From the NCBI RefSeq assembly GCF_002929295.1, contig NZ_PJIM01000002.1:1-64000 (forward strand): a stretch of 64,000 nucleotides of DNA. The letters run 5' to 3'. The translations under genes and the position numbers were made by a program. The DNA is from Arthrobacter sp. SX1312 (GTDB lineage: Bacteria > Actinomycetota > Actinomycetes > Actinomycetales > Micrococcaceae). Shown here one piece after another: positions 8,085 to 17,794 of this stretch; positions within the stretch are counted from its first letter, which is position 1, and every line of letters begins with the position of its first letter. The notes under the pieces are model-generated. The model searched no databases and was not told the origin of the DNA. It was given only the letters and a program-made list of their open reading frames with translations.

Positions 8085-10697
8085 GTGAAGGCAATCCGCA
8101 GATTTACCGTCCGAACCGTCCTCCCCGAGAAGATCGCACCGCTCGGCAAACTCGCGGGCAATCTGCGCTGGTCGTGGCACCTGCCGACCTCGCGCTTGTT
8201 CGAGGAGATAGACCGCGCGGCCTGGGAGCAGAGCGGCCACGATCCGGTGTCCTTCCTGGGCTCCGTGACACGCGAGAAGCTCGAGCAGCTCGCCGACGAC
8301 GAGACGCTGGTCCAGCGCATCCAGGAGGTGGGTGCCGATCTCGACGACTACCTGACGAAGCCGCGCTGGTACCAGGGGCTCGGCGACGACGCTCCGCGCA
8401 GCATCGCGTACTTCTCCCCCGAGTACGGCATCGCCGCGGTCCTCCCCCAGTACTCCGGCGGCCTCGGGATCCTGGCAGGCGACCACCTGAAGTCGGCCTC
8501 CGACCTCGGCATCCCCCTGATCGGCGTCGGCCTGCTCTACCAGTCCGGCTACTTCAAGCAGTCCCTCTCGCAGGATGCCTGGCAGCAGGAGACCTACCCC
8601 GTCCTCGACCCGGACGGCCTCCCCCTGACCCTGCTCCGCGAGCAGGACGGCTCGGCCGCGAAGGTGGTGCTGCCGCTGCCCAACGGCCGCCAGCTCTCCG
8701 CGCACATCTGGCGTGCCGACGTCGGCCGCGTCCCGCTCCTGCTCCTCGACTCCAACGTCCCGGGCAACGACGAGGCGGCGCGCAACGTCACCGATCGCCT
8801 CTACGGCGGTGGCGGCGACCAGCGGCTGCAGCAGGAACTGCTCCTCGGCATGGGCGGTGTGAAGGCGCTGCGCATCTTCGAGCGGCTCACCGGCACACCC
8901 GCGCCCGAGGTGTTCCACACCAACGAGGGCCACGCCGGCTTCCTCGGCATCGAGCGCATCCGCGAACTCATGGATCCGTCCAACGAGACGCCCATGAGCT
9001 GGGAGGAAGCGCTCACGGCCGGCCGGGCCTCGACCGTCTTCACCACCCACACCCCGGTGCCGGCCGGCATCGACAGGTTCGACCGCGCGCAGATCGAGCA
9101 CTTCTTCCACGCGGGCCTCGCGCCCGCCGTCCCGACGGACCGGGTCCTGGCCCTCGGAGCGGAGAACTACGAGGACGGCGACCGCTCGAAGTTCAACATG
9201 GCCGTCATGGGCCTCCGCCTGGCCCAGCGCGCCAATGGTGTGGCGAAGCTGCACGGCGAGGTGTCCCGGGGGATGTTCTCGGGGCTCTGGCCGGGGTTCG
9301 ACACCCAGGAGGTGCCGATCACGTCGGTGACCAACGGCGTGCATGTGCCGAGCTGGGTGGATCCCGAGATCGCGGACTTCGCCCGTGCCAACTTCGGTGC
9401 CGAGTCCGTCCTCGACCCGCAGTGGAACAAGGTGTACGACGTCCCGGACACCGACATCTGGGCGCTGCGCCGCAGCCTCCGCTCCAACCTCGTCGACGAC
9501 GTGCGCCAGCGCCTGCGCTCCTCGTGGAAGAAGCGTGGCGCGGCCGACGCCGCCTTGAAGTGGACCGATTCGGTGCTGGACCCGGACGTCCTCACGATCG
9601 GGTTCGCGCGCCGTGTGCCGACCTACAAGCGCCTCACGCTCATGCTGCGTGACCCGGCCCGCCTGAAGGCCCTGCTCCTGCACCCGGAGCACCCCATCCA
9701 GCTCGTGATCGCCGGCAAGTCCCACCCCGCGGACGAACAGGGCAAGCGGATGATCCAGGACCTGGTCCGTTTCACCGACGACCCCGAGGTCCGCCACCGG
9801 ATCGTGTTCCTGCCCAACTACGACATCGCGATGGCACGCACCCTGTTCCCCGGCTGCGACGTCTGGCTGAACAACCCGCTCCGACCCCTGGAGGCCTGCG
9901 GCACCTCGGGCATGAAGGCCGCCATCAACGGCGGCCTCAACCTGTCCGTGCTGGACGGCTGGTGGGACGAGATGTACGACGGCGACAACGGCTGGGCGAT
10001 CCCGACGGCCAACAACGGGGCCTCCGCCGATGCCCGCGACGACATCGAGGCGAGCGCACTCTACGACCTCCTGGAGACGCAGGTCGCTCCGCGCTTCTAC
10101 TCACAGGTCCCTGCCGAGGGAGCCGGGGCCGCCGGCCCGTCGGAGCCCTCGCGCGACGGCGTGCCGCACCAGTGGATCGCGATGATCAAGCACACCATGG
10201 CGACCCTCGGCCCCGCGGTGTCTGCCGAGCGCATGCTGCAGGACTACGTGGAGAAGCTCTACCGCCCGGCCTGGCGCGCCGGCCACGCCGCAGCGGCCGA
10301 CAACTACTCGCTCGCGAAGCGGACCGCCGCGTGGCGTTCCCGTGTCCAGGGCAGTTGGCCGGCCGTCCAGGTGGAACACGTCGATTCCACCGGCGTCACG
10401 GAGTACCCGCAGATCGGTGACTCGCTGACGGTCGACGCCTACGTGTCCCTGGGCGGGCTCGACCCGGACGACGTCGCCGTCGAGGTGGCCTACGGCCGTG
10501 CCCTCGAGACCGACGAGCTGAGCGACGTCACGGTCAAGGACCTGGAGGTCGCCGAGAACCTCGGCAGCGGGCGCTACCTGTTCAGGGGCGGCATCCGGAT
10601 CGACCACTCCGGCTCCTTCGGATACACCGTCCGCGTGCTGCCGAAGCACGCGACCCTCGCCACGAAGGCGGAACTGGGACTCGTCGTCAACGCCTGA
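8085..10697 (+). CDS. glgP: Alpha-glucan (glycogen) phosphorylase
   Basis: PLP-dependent phosphorylase of 870 residues that releases glucose-1-phosphate from alpha-glucan. It belongs to the shorter bacterial GT35 type, with FSPEYGIAAVLPQYSGGLGILAGDH-like sequence near residue 110 and HTNEGHAGF near residue 280. The PLP lysine is K611 in GTSGMKAAINGG. An upstream in-frame ATG (7995) exists, but homology begins at KAIRRFTVRTVLPEK. The GTG at 8085 is therefore chosen; it lies 7 nt after a TAGCGT box, as for a leaderless message. It is divergent from the synthetic glgE operon and ends at a hairpin shared with convergent glgX. Confidence 0.93.
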   Translation: MKAIRRFTVRTVLPEKIAPLGKLAGNLRWSWHLPTSRLFEEIDRAAWEQSGHDPVSFLGSVTREKLEQLADDETLVQRIQEVGADLDDYLTKPRWYQGLGDDAPRSIAYFSPEYGIAAVLPQYSGGLGILAGDHLKSASDLGIPLIGVGLLYQSGYFKQSLSQDAWQQETYPVLDPDGLPLTLLREQDGSAAKVVLPLPNGRQLSAHIWRADVGRVPLLLLDSNVPGNDEAARNVTDRLYGGGGDQRLQQELLLGMGGVKALRIFERLTGTPAPEVFHTNEGHAGFLGIERIRELMDPSNETPMSWEEALTAGRASTVFTTHTPVPAGIDRFDRAQIEHFFHAGLAPAVPTDRVLALGAENYEDGDRSKFNMAVMGLRLAQRANGVAKLHGEVSRGMFSGLWPGFDTQEVPITSVTNGVHVPSWVDPEIADFARANFGAESVLDPQWNKVYDVPDTDIWALRRSLRSNLVDDVRQRLRSSWKKRGAADAALKWTDSVLDPDVLTIGFARRVPTYKRLTLMLRDPARLKALLLHPEHPIQLVIAGKSHPADEQGKRMIQDLVRFTDDPEVRHRIVFLPNYDIAMARTLFPGCDVWLNNPLRPLEACGTSGMKAAINGGLNLSVLDGWWDEMYDGDNGWAIPTANNGASADARDDIEASALYDLLETQVAPRFYSQVPAEGAGAAGPSEPSRDGVPHQWIAMIKHTMATLGPAVSAERMLQDYVEKLYRPAWRAGHAAAADNYSLAKRTAAWRSRVQGSWPAVQVEHVDSTGVTEYPQIGDSLTVDAYVSLGGLDPDDVAVEVAYGRALETDELSDVTVKDLEVAENLGSGRYLFRGGIRIDHSGSFGYTVRVLPKHATLATKAELGLVVNA

Positions 10698-10723
10698 CCG
10701 TCGACCGCCTGCAGGCGGTGCAG

Positions 10724-10759
10724 GACGAAGCCCGGGACCGGATGGTCCCGGGCTTCGTC
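10724..10759. terminator. Bidirectional hairpin between glgP and glgX
   Basis: Perfect 16-bp stem (GACGAAGCCCGGGACC, 10724-10739, with 10744-10759) and a 4-nt loop, between two convergent genes. No T-run on either side, so it may act as a Rho-assisted or processing hairpin. Confidence 0.65.
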
Positions 10760-10848
10760 GTGAACGGACCTCGCTCGAGCCGGCCGCCGGTCCGCGCCCA
10801 CCCTTTCCGGTCCGCGCCGGACGGGCACTGCTCTGCGATGGGGGCGCG

Positions 10849-12951
10849 TCAGCAGCGGTAGATGCGCACCGAGTCGGCGGCGACGGTGTCGGCGTCGCCG
10901 GACCGCAACCGCACGCGGGCGGGCATCGGTTCGCGGGAGGCGGAGTCGAAGATCGGACTGAACCAGCGCGGTTGTTCCTGTTCTATGCCCTGTCCCTGCA
11001 GGATCCAGGCCGAGGGCAGGTGGATGCGTGTGTCCTCGAGCGAGCCATTGATCACGACGAGCCCGTCCACCGTCCCGCCGGCCGATCCGAGGATCAGCTG
11101 CACGGTCCGGGTCCGCGGGTCCTCCCACTCGTGCGCGGTCATCGGGAGCCCGGCGGCGTTGAACCACAGCAGGGTCGACTGGTCGCCGCGGGACGGGAAG
11201 GACGGCGGCTGCTGGGCCAGGAAGGCCCGTCGGACGGCCAGCAGCGTGCGGGTCGAATCGAGCAGGCGCCGGGATGCGGCGTCGTCGGGCCAGTGCATCC
11301 AGGCGAGCTCGTTGTCCTGGCAGTAGGCGTTGTTGTTCCCGGCCTGGGTGCGTCCGAACTCGTCGCCGGCCGTGAGCATCGGGACCCCCAGCGAGATGAG
11401 CAGCGAGGCCATGATGTTGCGCGCCGTCCGCTCGCGGGCCGCGAGGATCGCCTCGTCCTCCGTGCGGCCCTCGGCACCATGGTTGTAGCTGCGGTTGTCG
11501 TTGTGGCCGTCGCGGTTGCCCTCACCGTTGGCCTCGTTGTGCTTGCGCTCGTACGCCGTCAGGTCCGCGAGCGTGAAGCCGTCGTGGGCGGTGACGAGGT
11601 TGACGGAGGCGAGGGCGCTGCGGCCGGAGTGTGCGAAGGTGTCCGCCGAGCCGGCGAGGCAGCCCGCCAGGCGGGCGGGCGAGGACCCGGTGCCGCCATG
11701 GGTCAGGGATGCGATATCGCGAAGCCAGAAGTCACGCACGGTGTCGCGGAAGCCGTCGTTCCAGTCTGCCCAGCCGACGGGGAACCGCCCGGTCTGCCAG
11801 CCGTGAGGGCCGATGTCCCACGGCTCCGAGATGAGCTTCGTGCCGCGGAGCGCCTTGGAGGCGCCCGCCGCGACCAGGAAGGGGTGCCTCGGGGTGAAGG
11901 CGTTGTGCTCGTCGCGGGACAGCGTGACGGCGAGGTCGAACCGGAATCCGTCGATCCGGCATTCCTCCACCCAGTAACGCAGCGAGTCCAGCGCGAACTC
12001 GACGACGCGGGGCTGGGAGAAGTCCAGGCTGTTGCCGCAACCGGTCGTGTCCACGTAGTGGCCGGCGTGGTCGTGCCGGTAGTAGTCGAGATCGCCGAGT
12101 CCGCGCCAGCAGAGGGCCGGCCGATGCTGCTCACCCTCCGCCGTGTGGTTGTACACGACGTCGAGGATCACCTCGAGTCCGGCCTCGTGGAGCGCGCGGA
12201 CCATGCCCTTGAACTCGTCGAGCACCGCGGCGGGGCCCGCGGCCCGTGCGGCCGCCGTCGCGTAGTCGGTGTGCGCCGAGAAGAACCCGAGGGTGTTGTA
12301 CCCCCAGTAGTTGCTGAGGCCCAGCGGCTCGAGGTGCGGCTCGTCGAGGTGGAAGTGGATGGGCAGGAGCTCGACGGCGGTCACCCCGAGGTCGCGGAGA
12401 TACCCGACCATGGCCGGATGCCCCAGCCCCGCGTACGTGCCCCGCAGTTCCTCGGGGATGTCCGGGTGGAGCTTCGTGAGCCCTTTGACATGGGCCTCGT
12501 AGATGACGGTGTCACGCCACGGGGTCTGGGGCCGTTCGCTCGTTCCCCAGTCGAAGGCGTGCTCGAGGAACACGGAGTAGTAGGAGCGCGACGTCGGCTC
12601 GTCCACCCCGGGCGGTGTGTCGACGACCTCGATCGCACGGGAGTAGGGATCGAGGAGCAGCTGCGCCTCGCCGACCGCACCCGGCAGCTCCTTGCCCGTG
12701 GGCCAGAAGGCGTAGAGCGAGCCCGGGGACACCGGGCCCACGACGCCGTGGTGGACGCCGCCGTCGAGCCCGACCAGCGTCTCCGACGTCCAGGACCCGT
12801 CAGCGCGGCGCCAGTGCACGTCGATGGACGGGATGGCCGGCGCCCATACCGCGGCGTTGGCATGCGCTTCCTGACCCCAGGCTCCGGCGATGGCCTGGAG
12901 TCCGAGCGGGAACTCGCGCGACGGATGGGGCGACGGCGCGGGATTCACCAT
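10849..12951 (-). CDS. glgX: Glycogen debranching enzyme GlgX
   Basis: GH13_11 isoamylase-type enzyme of 700 residues that hydrolyses alpha-1,6 branches of phosphorylase-limited glucan. An N-terminal CBM48-like region (about 1-130) is followed by the catalytic barrel with VILDVVYNHTAEG, nucleophile D339 in GFRFDLAVTL, acid/base E376 in LISEPWD, and LVTAHDGFTL. GNNNAYCQDNELAWMHW is typical of GlgX/TreX. It lies 6 bp downstream of rlmB and may be cotranscribed with it. The ATG at 12951 is followed by an in-frame GTG, so the start is uncertain by one codon. Its partner GlgP is convergent across a hairpin. Confidence 0.93.
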   Translation of the reverse strand: MVNPAPSPHPSREFPLGLQAIAGAWGQEAHANAAVWAPAIPSIDVHWRRADGSWTSETLVGLDGGVHHGVVGPVSPGSLYAFWPTGKELPGAVGEAQLLLDPYSRAIEVVDTPPGVDEPTSRSYYSVFLEHAFDWGTSERPQTPWRDTVIYEAHVKGLTKLHPDIPEELRGTYAGLGHPAMVGYLRDLGVTAVELLPIHFHLDEPHLEPLGLSNYWGYNTLGFFSAHTDYATAAARAAGPAAVLDEFKGMVRALHEAGLEVILDVVYNHTAEGEQHRPALCWRGLGDLDYYRHDHAGHYVDTTGCGNSLDFSQPRVVEFALDSLRYWVEECRIDGFRFDLAVTLSRDEHNAFTPRHPFLVAAGASKALRGTKLISEPWDIGPHGWQTGRFPVGWADWNDGFRDTVRDFWLRDIASLTHGGTGSSPARLAGCLAGSADTFAHSGRSALASVNLVTAHDGFTLADLTAYERKHNEANGEGNRDGHNDNRSYNHGAEGRTEDEAILAARERTARNIMASLLISLGVPMLTAGDEFGRTQAGNNNAYCQDNELAWMHWPDDAASRRLLDSTRTLLAVRRAFLAQQPPSFPSRGDQSTLLWFNAAGLPMTAHEWEDPRTRTVQLILGSAGGTVDGLVVINGSLEDTRIHLPSAWILQGQGIEQEQPRWFSPIFDSASREPMPARVRLRSGDADTVAADSVRIYRC

Positions 12952-12957
12952 CGACGG

Positions 12958-13941
12958 TCAGGCGGAGCGCTGGCGGGAGACCTCGTACAGCGTGATCCCC
13001 ACCGCCATCGAGGCATTGAGCGATTCCATGGCGGAGTCGATCGGGATGGACACGATCTGGTCGCAGTTCTCACGTACCAGGCGGGAGAGGCCCTTGCCCT
13101 CCGAGCCGACGACGATGCAGATGGGGTCGCGGCCGAGGGACAGCTCCGGGAGGGAGACATCGCCGTCGCCGTCGAGCCCGAGGACGAAGATGCCCTTGGA
13201 CTTGAGGGACTTCAACGCCGAGTTCAGGTTGCCGACGCGCGCCACGGGGACGCGTACGGCGGCGCCGGCGCTGGTCTTCCAGGCGGACGCCGTCACGCCG
13301 ACCGCGCGTCGCTCGGGAACGATCACGCCGTGGCTGCTGAAGGCCGACGCCGAACGGATGATGGCGCCGAGGTTGCGGGGGTCCGTGATGCCGTCCAGGG
13401 CGACGAAGAGCGGCGCGTTGCCGATGTGCCCGCGCCGGAAACGCTCGATGGTCTCGTCGACGAGGTCGAGCGCGTCCGCATACTCGTAGGGCGGGATCTG
13501 CAGCATGAGGCCCTGGTGCACGGCGCCGTCGGTCATGCGGTCCAGCTCGGGCTTGCCGGTCTCCATGACGGGGATGCCGCGTTCGGCCGCCATCTTCAGG
13601 GACTCGCGGACGCGGTCGTCCATCTCGACACGGATGGCGACGTGCAGCGCCTTGGCCGGGATGCCCGCGCGAAGCGCCTCGACGACGGAGTTGCGGCCGG
13701 TGACGACCTCTTCGGCGGCCTTGCCCTTCGTGCGGCCGGTGCCGGCACTCTTGCCGCCGGCCCGCTTCGCCGCCGAACGTTCGGCCAGCTCCTTGTTCTT
13801 GAACGACTTGTGGTACGGGCGGTCCTCCGCCTTGGGAGTGGGGCCCTTGCCCTCGAGCGACTTGCGTCCGTGGCCGCCGGTGCCGATGGTGGGGCCCTTT
13901 TTCGTTTTGCGAACCGCGCCTGGACGTCCGTGACTGGCCAT
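12958..13941 (-). CDS. rlmB: 23S rRNA (guanosine-2'-O-)-methyltransferase RlmB-type (SpoU family)
   Basis: Protein of 327 residues. The first 80 residues are a basic, Gly/Lys-rich tail (GAVRKTKKGPTIGTGGHGRK) typical of actinobacterial members. VVTGRNSVVEALR then starts the substrate-binding domain. The SPOUT knot motifs follow: NLGAIIRSASAF, IVVGSEGKGLSRLV and IPIDSAMESLNASMA. Family role: 2'-O-methylation of a guanosine in 23S rRNA (G2251 in E. coli), assigned by homology. It has its own Shine-Dalgarno (AAAGGTG) and an AT-rich 122-bp gap from cysS, so it may be partly independent. cysS-rlmB linkage is common in actinobacteria. Confidence 0.92.
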   Translation of the reverse strand: MASHGRPGAVRKTKKGPTIGTGGHGRKSLEGKGPTPKAEDRPYHKSFKNKELAERSAAKRAGGKSAGTGRTKGKAAEEVVTGRNSVVEALRAGIPAKALHVAIRVEMDDRVRESLKMAAERGIPVMETGKPELDRMTDGAVHQGLMLQIPPYEYADALDLVDETIERFRRGHIGNAPLFVALDGITDPRNLGAIIRSASAFSSHGVIVPERRAVGVTASAWKTSAGAAVRVPVARVGNLNSALKSLKSKGIFVLGLDGDGDVSLPELSLGRDPICIVVGSEGKGLSRLVRENCDQIVSIPIDSAMESLNASMAVGITLYEVSRQRSA

Positions 13942-14063
13942 GGAAGAACACCTTTATATAGAAGAAGAATCGACTCCAGTTTACGCGGAGCGCGTCGACT
14001 GCCTCAGCACGCCTCGTCCCGGCGCCATCCGGGCGTCGACCGGCGCCGTCGGGGAGCTCCCGG

Positions 14064-15524
14064 TCAGTCCCCCGACAGCGACCAGGTGGCGCCGTCGGCG
14101 GAGTCCTCGAGCGTGATCCCAGCAGCTGCCAGGGTGTCGCGGATGCCGTCCGCCCTCGCCCAGTCCCGGGCACTGCGGGCGGCGCTGCGTTCGTCGATGC
14201 GGTCGACGACGAGAGCGTCGAGAGCCGCGGCTGCCGCCGTGTCCCCCGCCGTGACGGGGGCTCCGGCGTCGTCGAGCCCGAGCACACGGGTCATGGCGAC
14301 GACGGCGGCGAGGGCGGCGCGCACGGCGTCGTCGTCACCCTCGGCGAGGCTGGTGTTGCCGGAGCGCACCGTGGTGTGGAGCACCGCGAGGGCCTGGGGG
14401 ACGTTGAGGTCGTCGTCCATCGCGTCCGCGAAGGCCGCGGGGAGGTCGGCCGAGGAGAGTGCGTCACGGTCCGGGGCGCCGACGCGCGCGGACGCCTTCG
14501 CGATGAAGCCGTCGATGCGGGCCACGGCGGCTGCCGCCTCCTGCAGCGAGGTCTCCCGGTAGTCGAGCACCGAGCGGTAGTGTGCCTGGCCGAGGTAGTA
14601 GCGCACCACGCGGGGACCGGCGGCATCGATCATCTCCTGCGGGCTCACGGTGTTGCCGATCGACTTCGACATCTTCTCGCCGCCGTAGGTGACCATCCCG
14701 TTGTGCATCCAGAAGCGGGCGAAGGCGTGCCCCGCGGCCTGGGACTGGGCCATCTCGTTCTCGTGGTGCGGGAAGCGCAGGTCGAGCCCGCCGCCATGGA
14801 TGTCGAACTCCGTGCCGAGGTACTTGGTCACCATGCTCGAGCATTCGAGATGCCAGCCGGGCCGGCCTGCACCCCATGGGCTCGACCACGACGCCGTCGG
14901 CGGGTCGGATTCCTTGGACCCCTTCCAGAGCGCGAAGTCGCGCGGATCCTTCTTGCCCCGGGGATCGGCGTCGGGGGCGGCCTGCATGTCGTCGATGTCC
15001 TGCCGCGTCAGGCTGCCGTAGGCGGGCCAGGAGCGGACGTCGAAGTAGACGTCACCGGAGCCGTCCGGTGCCGGGTAGGCGTGGCCGCGGTCGATGAGGA
15101 GCTGGATGAGGGCGTGCATCTCCGGGACGTGGCCTGTGGCCCGCGGCTCGTAGGTGGGGGGCCGGACGCCGAGAGCCGCATACGCCCGGTGGAACTCCTG
15201 CTCGAAGCGGAACGCGAGCGCCCACCACGGTTCCTCCGGCACCAGGGACGGGTCCTCGTCCGTCGCCCCGGGGCGGAAGGAGTCCTGGGACCGGGCGAGG
15301 ATCTTGTCGTCGATGTCCGTGACGTTCCGGACCACGGTGACGCGCAGTCCCCGCGCCTCGAGCCAGCGCGTGAGCTGGTCGAAGGCGATGGCGGAGCGCA
15401 CGTGCCCCACGTGGGGCATGCCCTGCACGGTGGCACCGCAGTAGTAGAGACTCGCCCTGCCCGGTTCGAGGGGTTCGAAGGGGCGCACCTCGGCGCGGGC
15501 GGTGTCATAGAATCGCAGGCTCAC
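14064..15524 (-). CDS. cysS: Cysteinyl-tRNA synthetase
   Basis: Class I aminoacyl-tRNA synthetase of 486 residues that charges tRNA-Cys. It has YYCGATVQGMPHVGHVRSA with the zinc-binding Cys and HIGH-type motif, the KMSKS loop at residues 284-288 (GEKMSKSIGN), and zinc ligands in GWHLECSSM and FPHHENE. The C-terminal DALR-type helical region is present. The start is GTG at 15524, exactly 6 nt after a TAATCT box, indicating a leaderless message with its own promoter although ispF ends only 26 bp upstream. Confidence 0.95.
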   Translation of the reverse strand: MSLRFYDTARAEVRPFEPLEPGRASLYYCGATVQGMPHVGHVRSAIAFDQLTRWLEARGLRVTVVRNVTDIDDKILARSQDSFRPGATDEDPSLVPEEPWWALAFRFEQEFHRAYAALGVRPPTYEPRATGHVPEMHALIQLLIDRGHAYPAPDGSGDVYFDVRSWPAYGSLTRQDIDDMQAAPDADPRGKKDPRDFALWKGSKESDPPTASWSSPWGAGRPGWHLECSSMVTKYLGTEFDIHGGGLDLRFPHHENEMAQSQAAGHAFARFWMHNGMVTYGGEKMSKSIGNTVSPQEMIDAAGPRVVRYYLGQAHYRSVLDYRETSLQEAAAAVARIDGFIAKASARVGAPDRDALSSADLPAAFADAMDDDLNVPQALAVLHTTVRSGNTSLAEGDDDAVRAALAAVVAMTRVLGLDDAGAPVTAGDTAAAAALDALVVDRIDERSAARSARDWARADGIRDTLAAAGITLEDSADGATWSLSGD

Positions 15525-15530
15525 CGGTCC

Positions 15531-15536
15531 AGATTA
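15531..15536 (-). promoter_or_regulatory. -10 box for cysS (leaderless type)
   Basis: TAATCT on the minus strand, 6 nt before the GTG start. No clear -35 box. Confidence 0.5.
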
Positions 15537-15550
15537 CCCGCCGACGGGCT

Positions 15551-16096
15551 TCACTCTTGCGGAGCGGGAGGAGCCGCCCGGGCAGCGGACCGGACGACGA
15601 CGGCGGTGGCGATGGCCGCGACGCCCTCCCCCCGGCCGGTGAGGCCGAGGCCGTCGGTGGTGGTCGCCGAGATGCTCACGGGTGCCTGCGCGGCGTCGGA
15701 CAGCACGGCCTCGGCCTCGGCCCGGCGCGGTCCGAACTTCGGGCGGTTGCCGATCAGTTGCACCGCGATGTTGCCGATATCGAACCCCGCCGCGCGCACG
15801 ATCCCCGCGGCGGCCGAGAGGAGGGTATGGCCCGAGGCGCCGGCGTACTCGGGGCGGTCCGTACCGAAGTGCGTCCCGAGATCGCCGACTCCGGCCGCCG
15901 AGAACAGGGCATCGGCCGCCGCGTGGGCCACCACGTCGCCGTCGGAATGTCCCGACAGTCCGCGCTCCCCCTCCCACAGCAGGCCTGCCAGCCAGAGCGG
16001 GGCGGCCGGCGTGCCGCCCGCGGGCTCGGCTGCGAAGGCGTGGACGTCGACGCCGATCCCGGTGCGGGGAAGGTGGAGGTGCTCACTCAGGTACAC
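15551..16096 (-). CDS. ispF: 2-C-methyl-D-erythritol 2,4-cyclodiphosphate synthase
   Basis: MEP-pathway enzyme of 181 residues that forms the cyclic diphosphate. Diagnostic motifs are GIGVDVHAF (metal D and H) near residue 12, [19 protein letters not shown] near 50, GDLGTHFG, and [15 protein letters not shown] near the C-terminus. I place the start at GTG 16096 ([15 protein letters not shown]); upstream codons in the frame are a shadow of ispD. It overlaps the 3' end of ispD by 14 bp, the usual ispD-ispF arrangement and likely translational coupling. The C-terminal tail is Ala-rich and not conserved. Confidence 0.93.
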   Translation of the reverse strand: MYLSEHLHLPRTGIGVDVHAFAAEPAGGTPAAPLWLAGLLWEGERGLSGHSDGDVVAHAAADALFSAAGVGDLGTHFGTDRPEYAGASGHTLLSAAAGIVRAAGFDIGNIAVQLIGNRPKFGPRRAEAEAVLSDAAQAPVSISATTTDGLGLTGRGEGVAAIATAVVVRSAARAAPPAPQE

Positions 16097-16985
16097 GGCT
16101 GCTCCTGCTGGTGGGGATGGCGCCCGGGGCCGGGTCGCTCGGGCCCCGGTCGGACCGCTGGGCGCTGCCGGCAGCCCTCTGTGCGAGGACTGCTTCGGCG
16201 ATGACGAGATCGAGCGGGGTCGTGACCTTGAACGCCAGGGGGTCCCCCTCGACCACCCGTACCGCGTGGCCGAGTGCCTCCATGAGCATGGCGTCGTCCG
16301 TGATGCCGGGGTGCGCTGCGGCATCGCCGGCATGGGCCGCCCGGAGAGCACCGGCGTCGAAGCCCTGGGGGGTCTGCACGGCCCGCAGTGCCGCGCGATC
16401 GGGGGTTGCCGTGACGAGGTCGCCGTCGACGGCCTTGACGGTGTCGACCACCGGCAGGACCGGGATGACCGCCGTCGCACCCTCCGCGACGGCGGTGGCG
16501 ACCCGCCGGAAGACGGCAGGAGGTGTGAGCGCCCGCGCGGCGTCGTGGACCAGCACGACGCCGACCGTCGGCGGCAGGGCGTCGAGCCCGGCGCGCACGG
16601 ACGCCGTCCGCGTGGATCCCCCCACCACTGCCGAGACGACGACCGGGGGATGCGTCAGTACGGCGTCCCCTGTGCTCCCGGCCGGATCCGGACTGTCCGT
16701 CGCCGCGCCGGAGGCGGTGTCGGCCGTGCGGGACGCTGCGCTGCGGGCGGCTGCCTCCGCGACGACGGCAGCCAGGACGTCGTCGCCCTCGGGAAGCACC
16801 ACGACGACGGCGGTCGCGACGCCTGCCAGGAGCACGGCGTCCACCGCGTGGTCCAGGAGGGTGCGTCCGCCACAGAGGACGCGGGCCTTCGGGATGCCGT
16901 GGCCGAGGCGTTGTCCGGAGCCGGCGGCGACGATGACGACGCCGACCTCGGCCGGGGTGCGGTGCTGGGGATTCATCTCGGACAC
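16083..16985 (-). CDS. ispD: 2-C-methyl-D-erythritol 4-phosphate cytidylyltransferase
   Basis: MEP-pathway nucleotidyltransferase that makes CDP-methylerythritol. It shows [19 protein letters not shown] (the GSGxR...K CTP loop), [19 protein letters not shown] and ITDDAMLME. At 300 residues it is longer than the usual 225-240. The extra length is an Ala/Ser/Thr-rich insert around residues 80-115, before the [15 protein letters not shown] segment, plus a low-complexity C-tail. The GTG at 16985 is preferred over the ATG at 16976 because it lies 6 nt after TAGGGT, matching the leaderless pattern seen elsewhere in this window. First gene of ispD-ispF. Confidence 0.92.
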   Translation of the reverse strand: MSEMNPQHRTPAEVGVVIVAAGSGQRLGHGIPKARVLCGGRTLLDHAVDAVLLAGVATAVVVVLPEGDDVLAAVVAEAAARSAASRTADTASGAATDSPDPAGSTGDAVLTHPPVVVSAVVGGSTRTASVRAGLDALPPTVGVVLVHDAARALTPPAVFRRVATAVAEGATAVIPVLPVVDTVKAVDGDLVTATPDRAALRAVQTPQGFDAGALRAAHAGDAAAHPGITDDAMLMEALGHAVRVVEGDPLAFKVTTPLDLVIAEAVLAQRAAGSAQRSDRGPSDPAPGAIPTSRSSRVPE

Positions 16986-16991
16986 TCCGTC

Positions 16992-16997
16992 ACCCTA
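16992..16997 (-). promoter_or_regulatory. -10 box for ispD (leaderless type)
   Basis: TAGGGT on the minus strand, 6 nt before the GTG start. It sits just downstream of the carD terminator and separates ispD from carD transcription. Confidence 0.5.
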
Positions 16998-17008
16998 TGA
17001 CAGCGCAA

Positions 17009-17038
17009 CAAAAAAGAGGGACCCGGAGGTCCCTCTTT
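17009..17038 (-). terminator. Rho-independent terminator of carD
   Basis: 11-bp stem (17013-17023 with 17028-17038) with a CGGA/TCCG loop, continued on the minus strand by a T-run (six T, then GTTG). Confidence 0.85.
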
Positions 17039-17055
17039 CGTGGTCGGCCCATCTC

Positions 17056-17538
17056 CTAGGAGGCGAGGACCTCGTCGAGAACGCTTGCGGCCTTCTCCTC
17101 GTCGGTCTTCTCGGCCAGTGCGAGCTCGGAGATCAGGATCTGCCGCGCCTTGGCGAGCATCCTCTTCTCGCCGGCCGACAGGCCGCGGTCGTGGTCGCGG
17201 CGCCAGAGGTCACGTACCACCTCGGCGACCTTGATGACATCGCCGGAGGCGAGCTTCTCGAGGTTCGCCTTGTAACGGCGTGACCAGTTGGTCGGCTCTT
17301 CGGTGAACTCGGCCCGCAGGACGTCGAACACATGCTCGAGGCCCTCCTTGCCCACCACGTCGCGAACCCCTACGAGGTCGACGTTCTCTGCTGGTACTTC
17401 AATCGTCAGATCGCCCTGGGCCACCTTGAGCTTGAGATACATCTTCTCTTCGCCCTTGACGACACGCATCTTGATCTCCTCGATCTTCGCTGCGCCGTGA
17501 TGCGGGTAAACAACTGTTTCGCCGACCTCAAAAACCAT
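17056..17538 (-). CDS. carD: CarD-family transcriptional regulator
   Basis: Protein of 160 residues, the standard actinobacterial CarD length. The N-terminal RNA-polymerase-interacting Tudor-like domain begins [22 protein letters not shown] and binds the RNAP beta subunit. The C-terminal helical DNA-binding domain contains [17 protein letters not shown] and the basic [20 protein letters not shown]. CarD stabilises open complexes at rRNA and many other promoters, which fits a genome whose promoters here have weak -35 boxes. It has a Shine-Dalgarno (AAAGGGGAAAG) and a probable -10 TAAACT at 17565-17570. It ends in a strong intrinsic terminator. Confidence 0.95.
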   Translation of the reverse strand: MVFEVGETVVYPHHGAAKIEEIKMRVVKGEEKMYLKLKVAQGDLTIEVPAENVDLVGVRDVVGKEGLEHVFDVLRAEFTEEPTNWSRRYKANLEKLASGDVIKVAEVVRDLWRRDHDRGLSAGEKRMLAKARQILISELALAEKTDEEKAASVLDEVLAS

Positions 17539-17564
17539 GTGGACTTTCCCCTTTCCCGGGAATC

Positions 17565-17570
17565 AGTTTA
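17565..17570 (-). promoter_or_regulatory. Probable -10 box of carD
   Basis: TAAACT on the minus strand, 26 nt before the start codon, giving a leader of about 20 nt that carries a good Shine-Dalgarno. No clear -35. Confidence 0.35.
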
Positions 17571-17794
17571 TCACGGCAACGACACGCCGATGAGCGCGTT
17601 TTCGCAGGTCAGGGGCTCGAATCAAGCGGAAGTGTCTATCATTCGCCTCTTGACGGACCGGGCATTAAGTGATCCGGGGCTCCTGCGCGGCCGAAACCGA
17701 CACCACGATCGGACGGCGTTGCCGATAGTCTGTCCTGTAGGTCCCCTCCGGATTCCGTCCCTGTCCCACCTGTTCAACCCCAGGAGTTTGTGCT

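Noticed and set aside
17721-17728. GCCGATAG upstream of the lipoprotein gene as a fifth flagellar promoter
   Set aside because: No CCT(A/T)AC box lies 16-17 nt upstream. The overlapping TAGTCT fits an ordinary -10 better.
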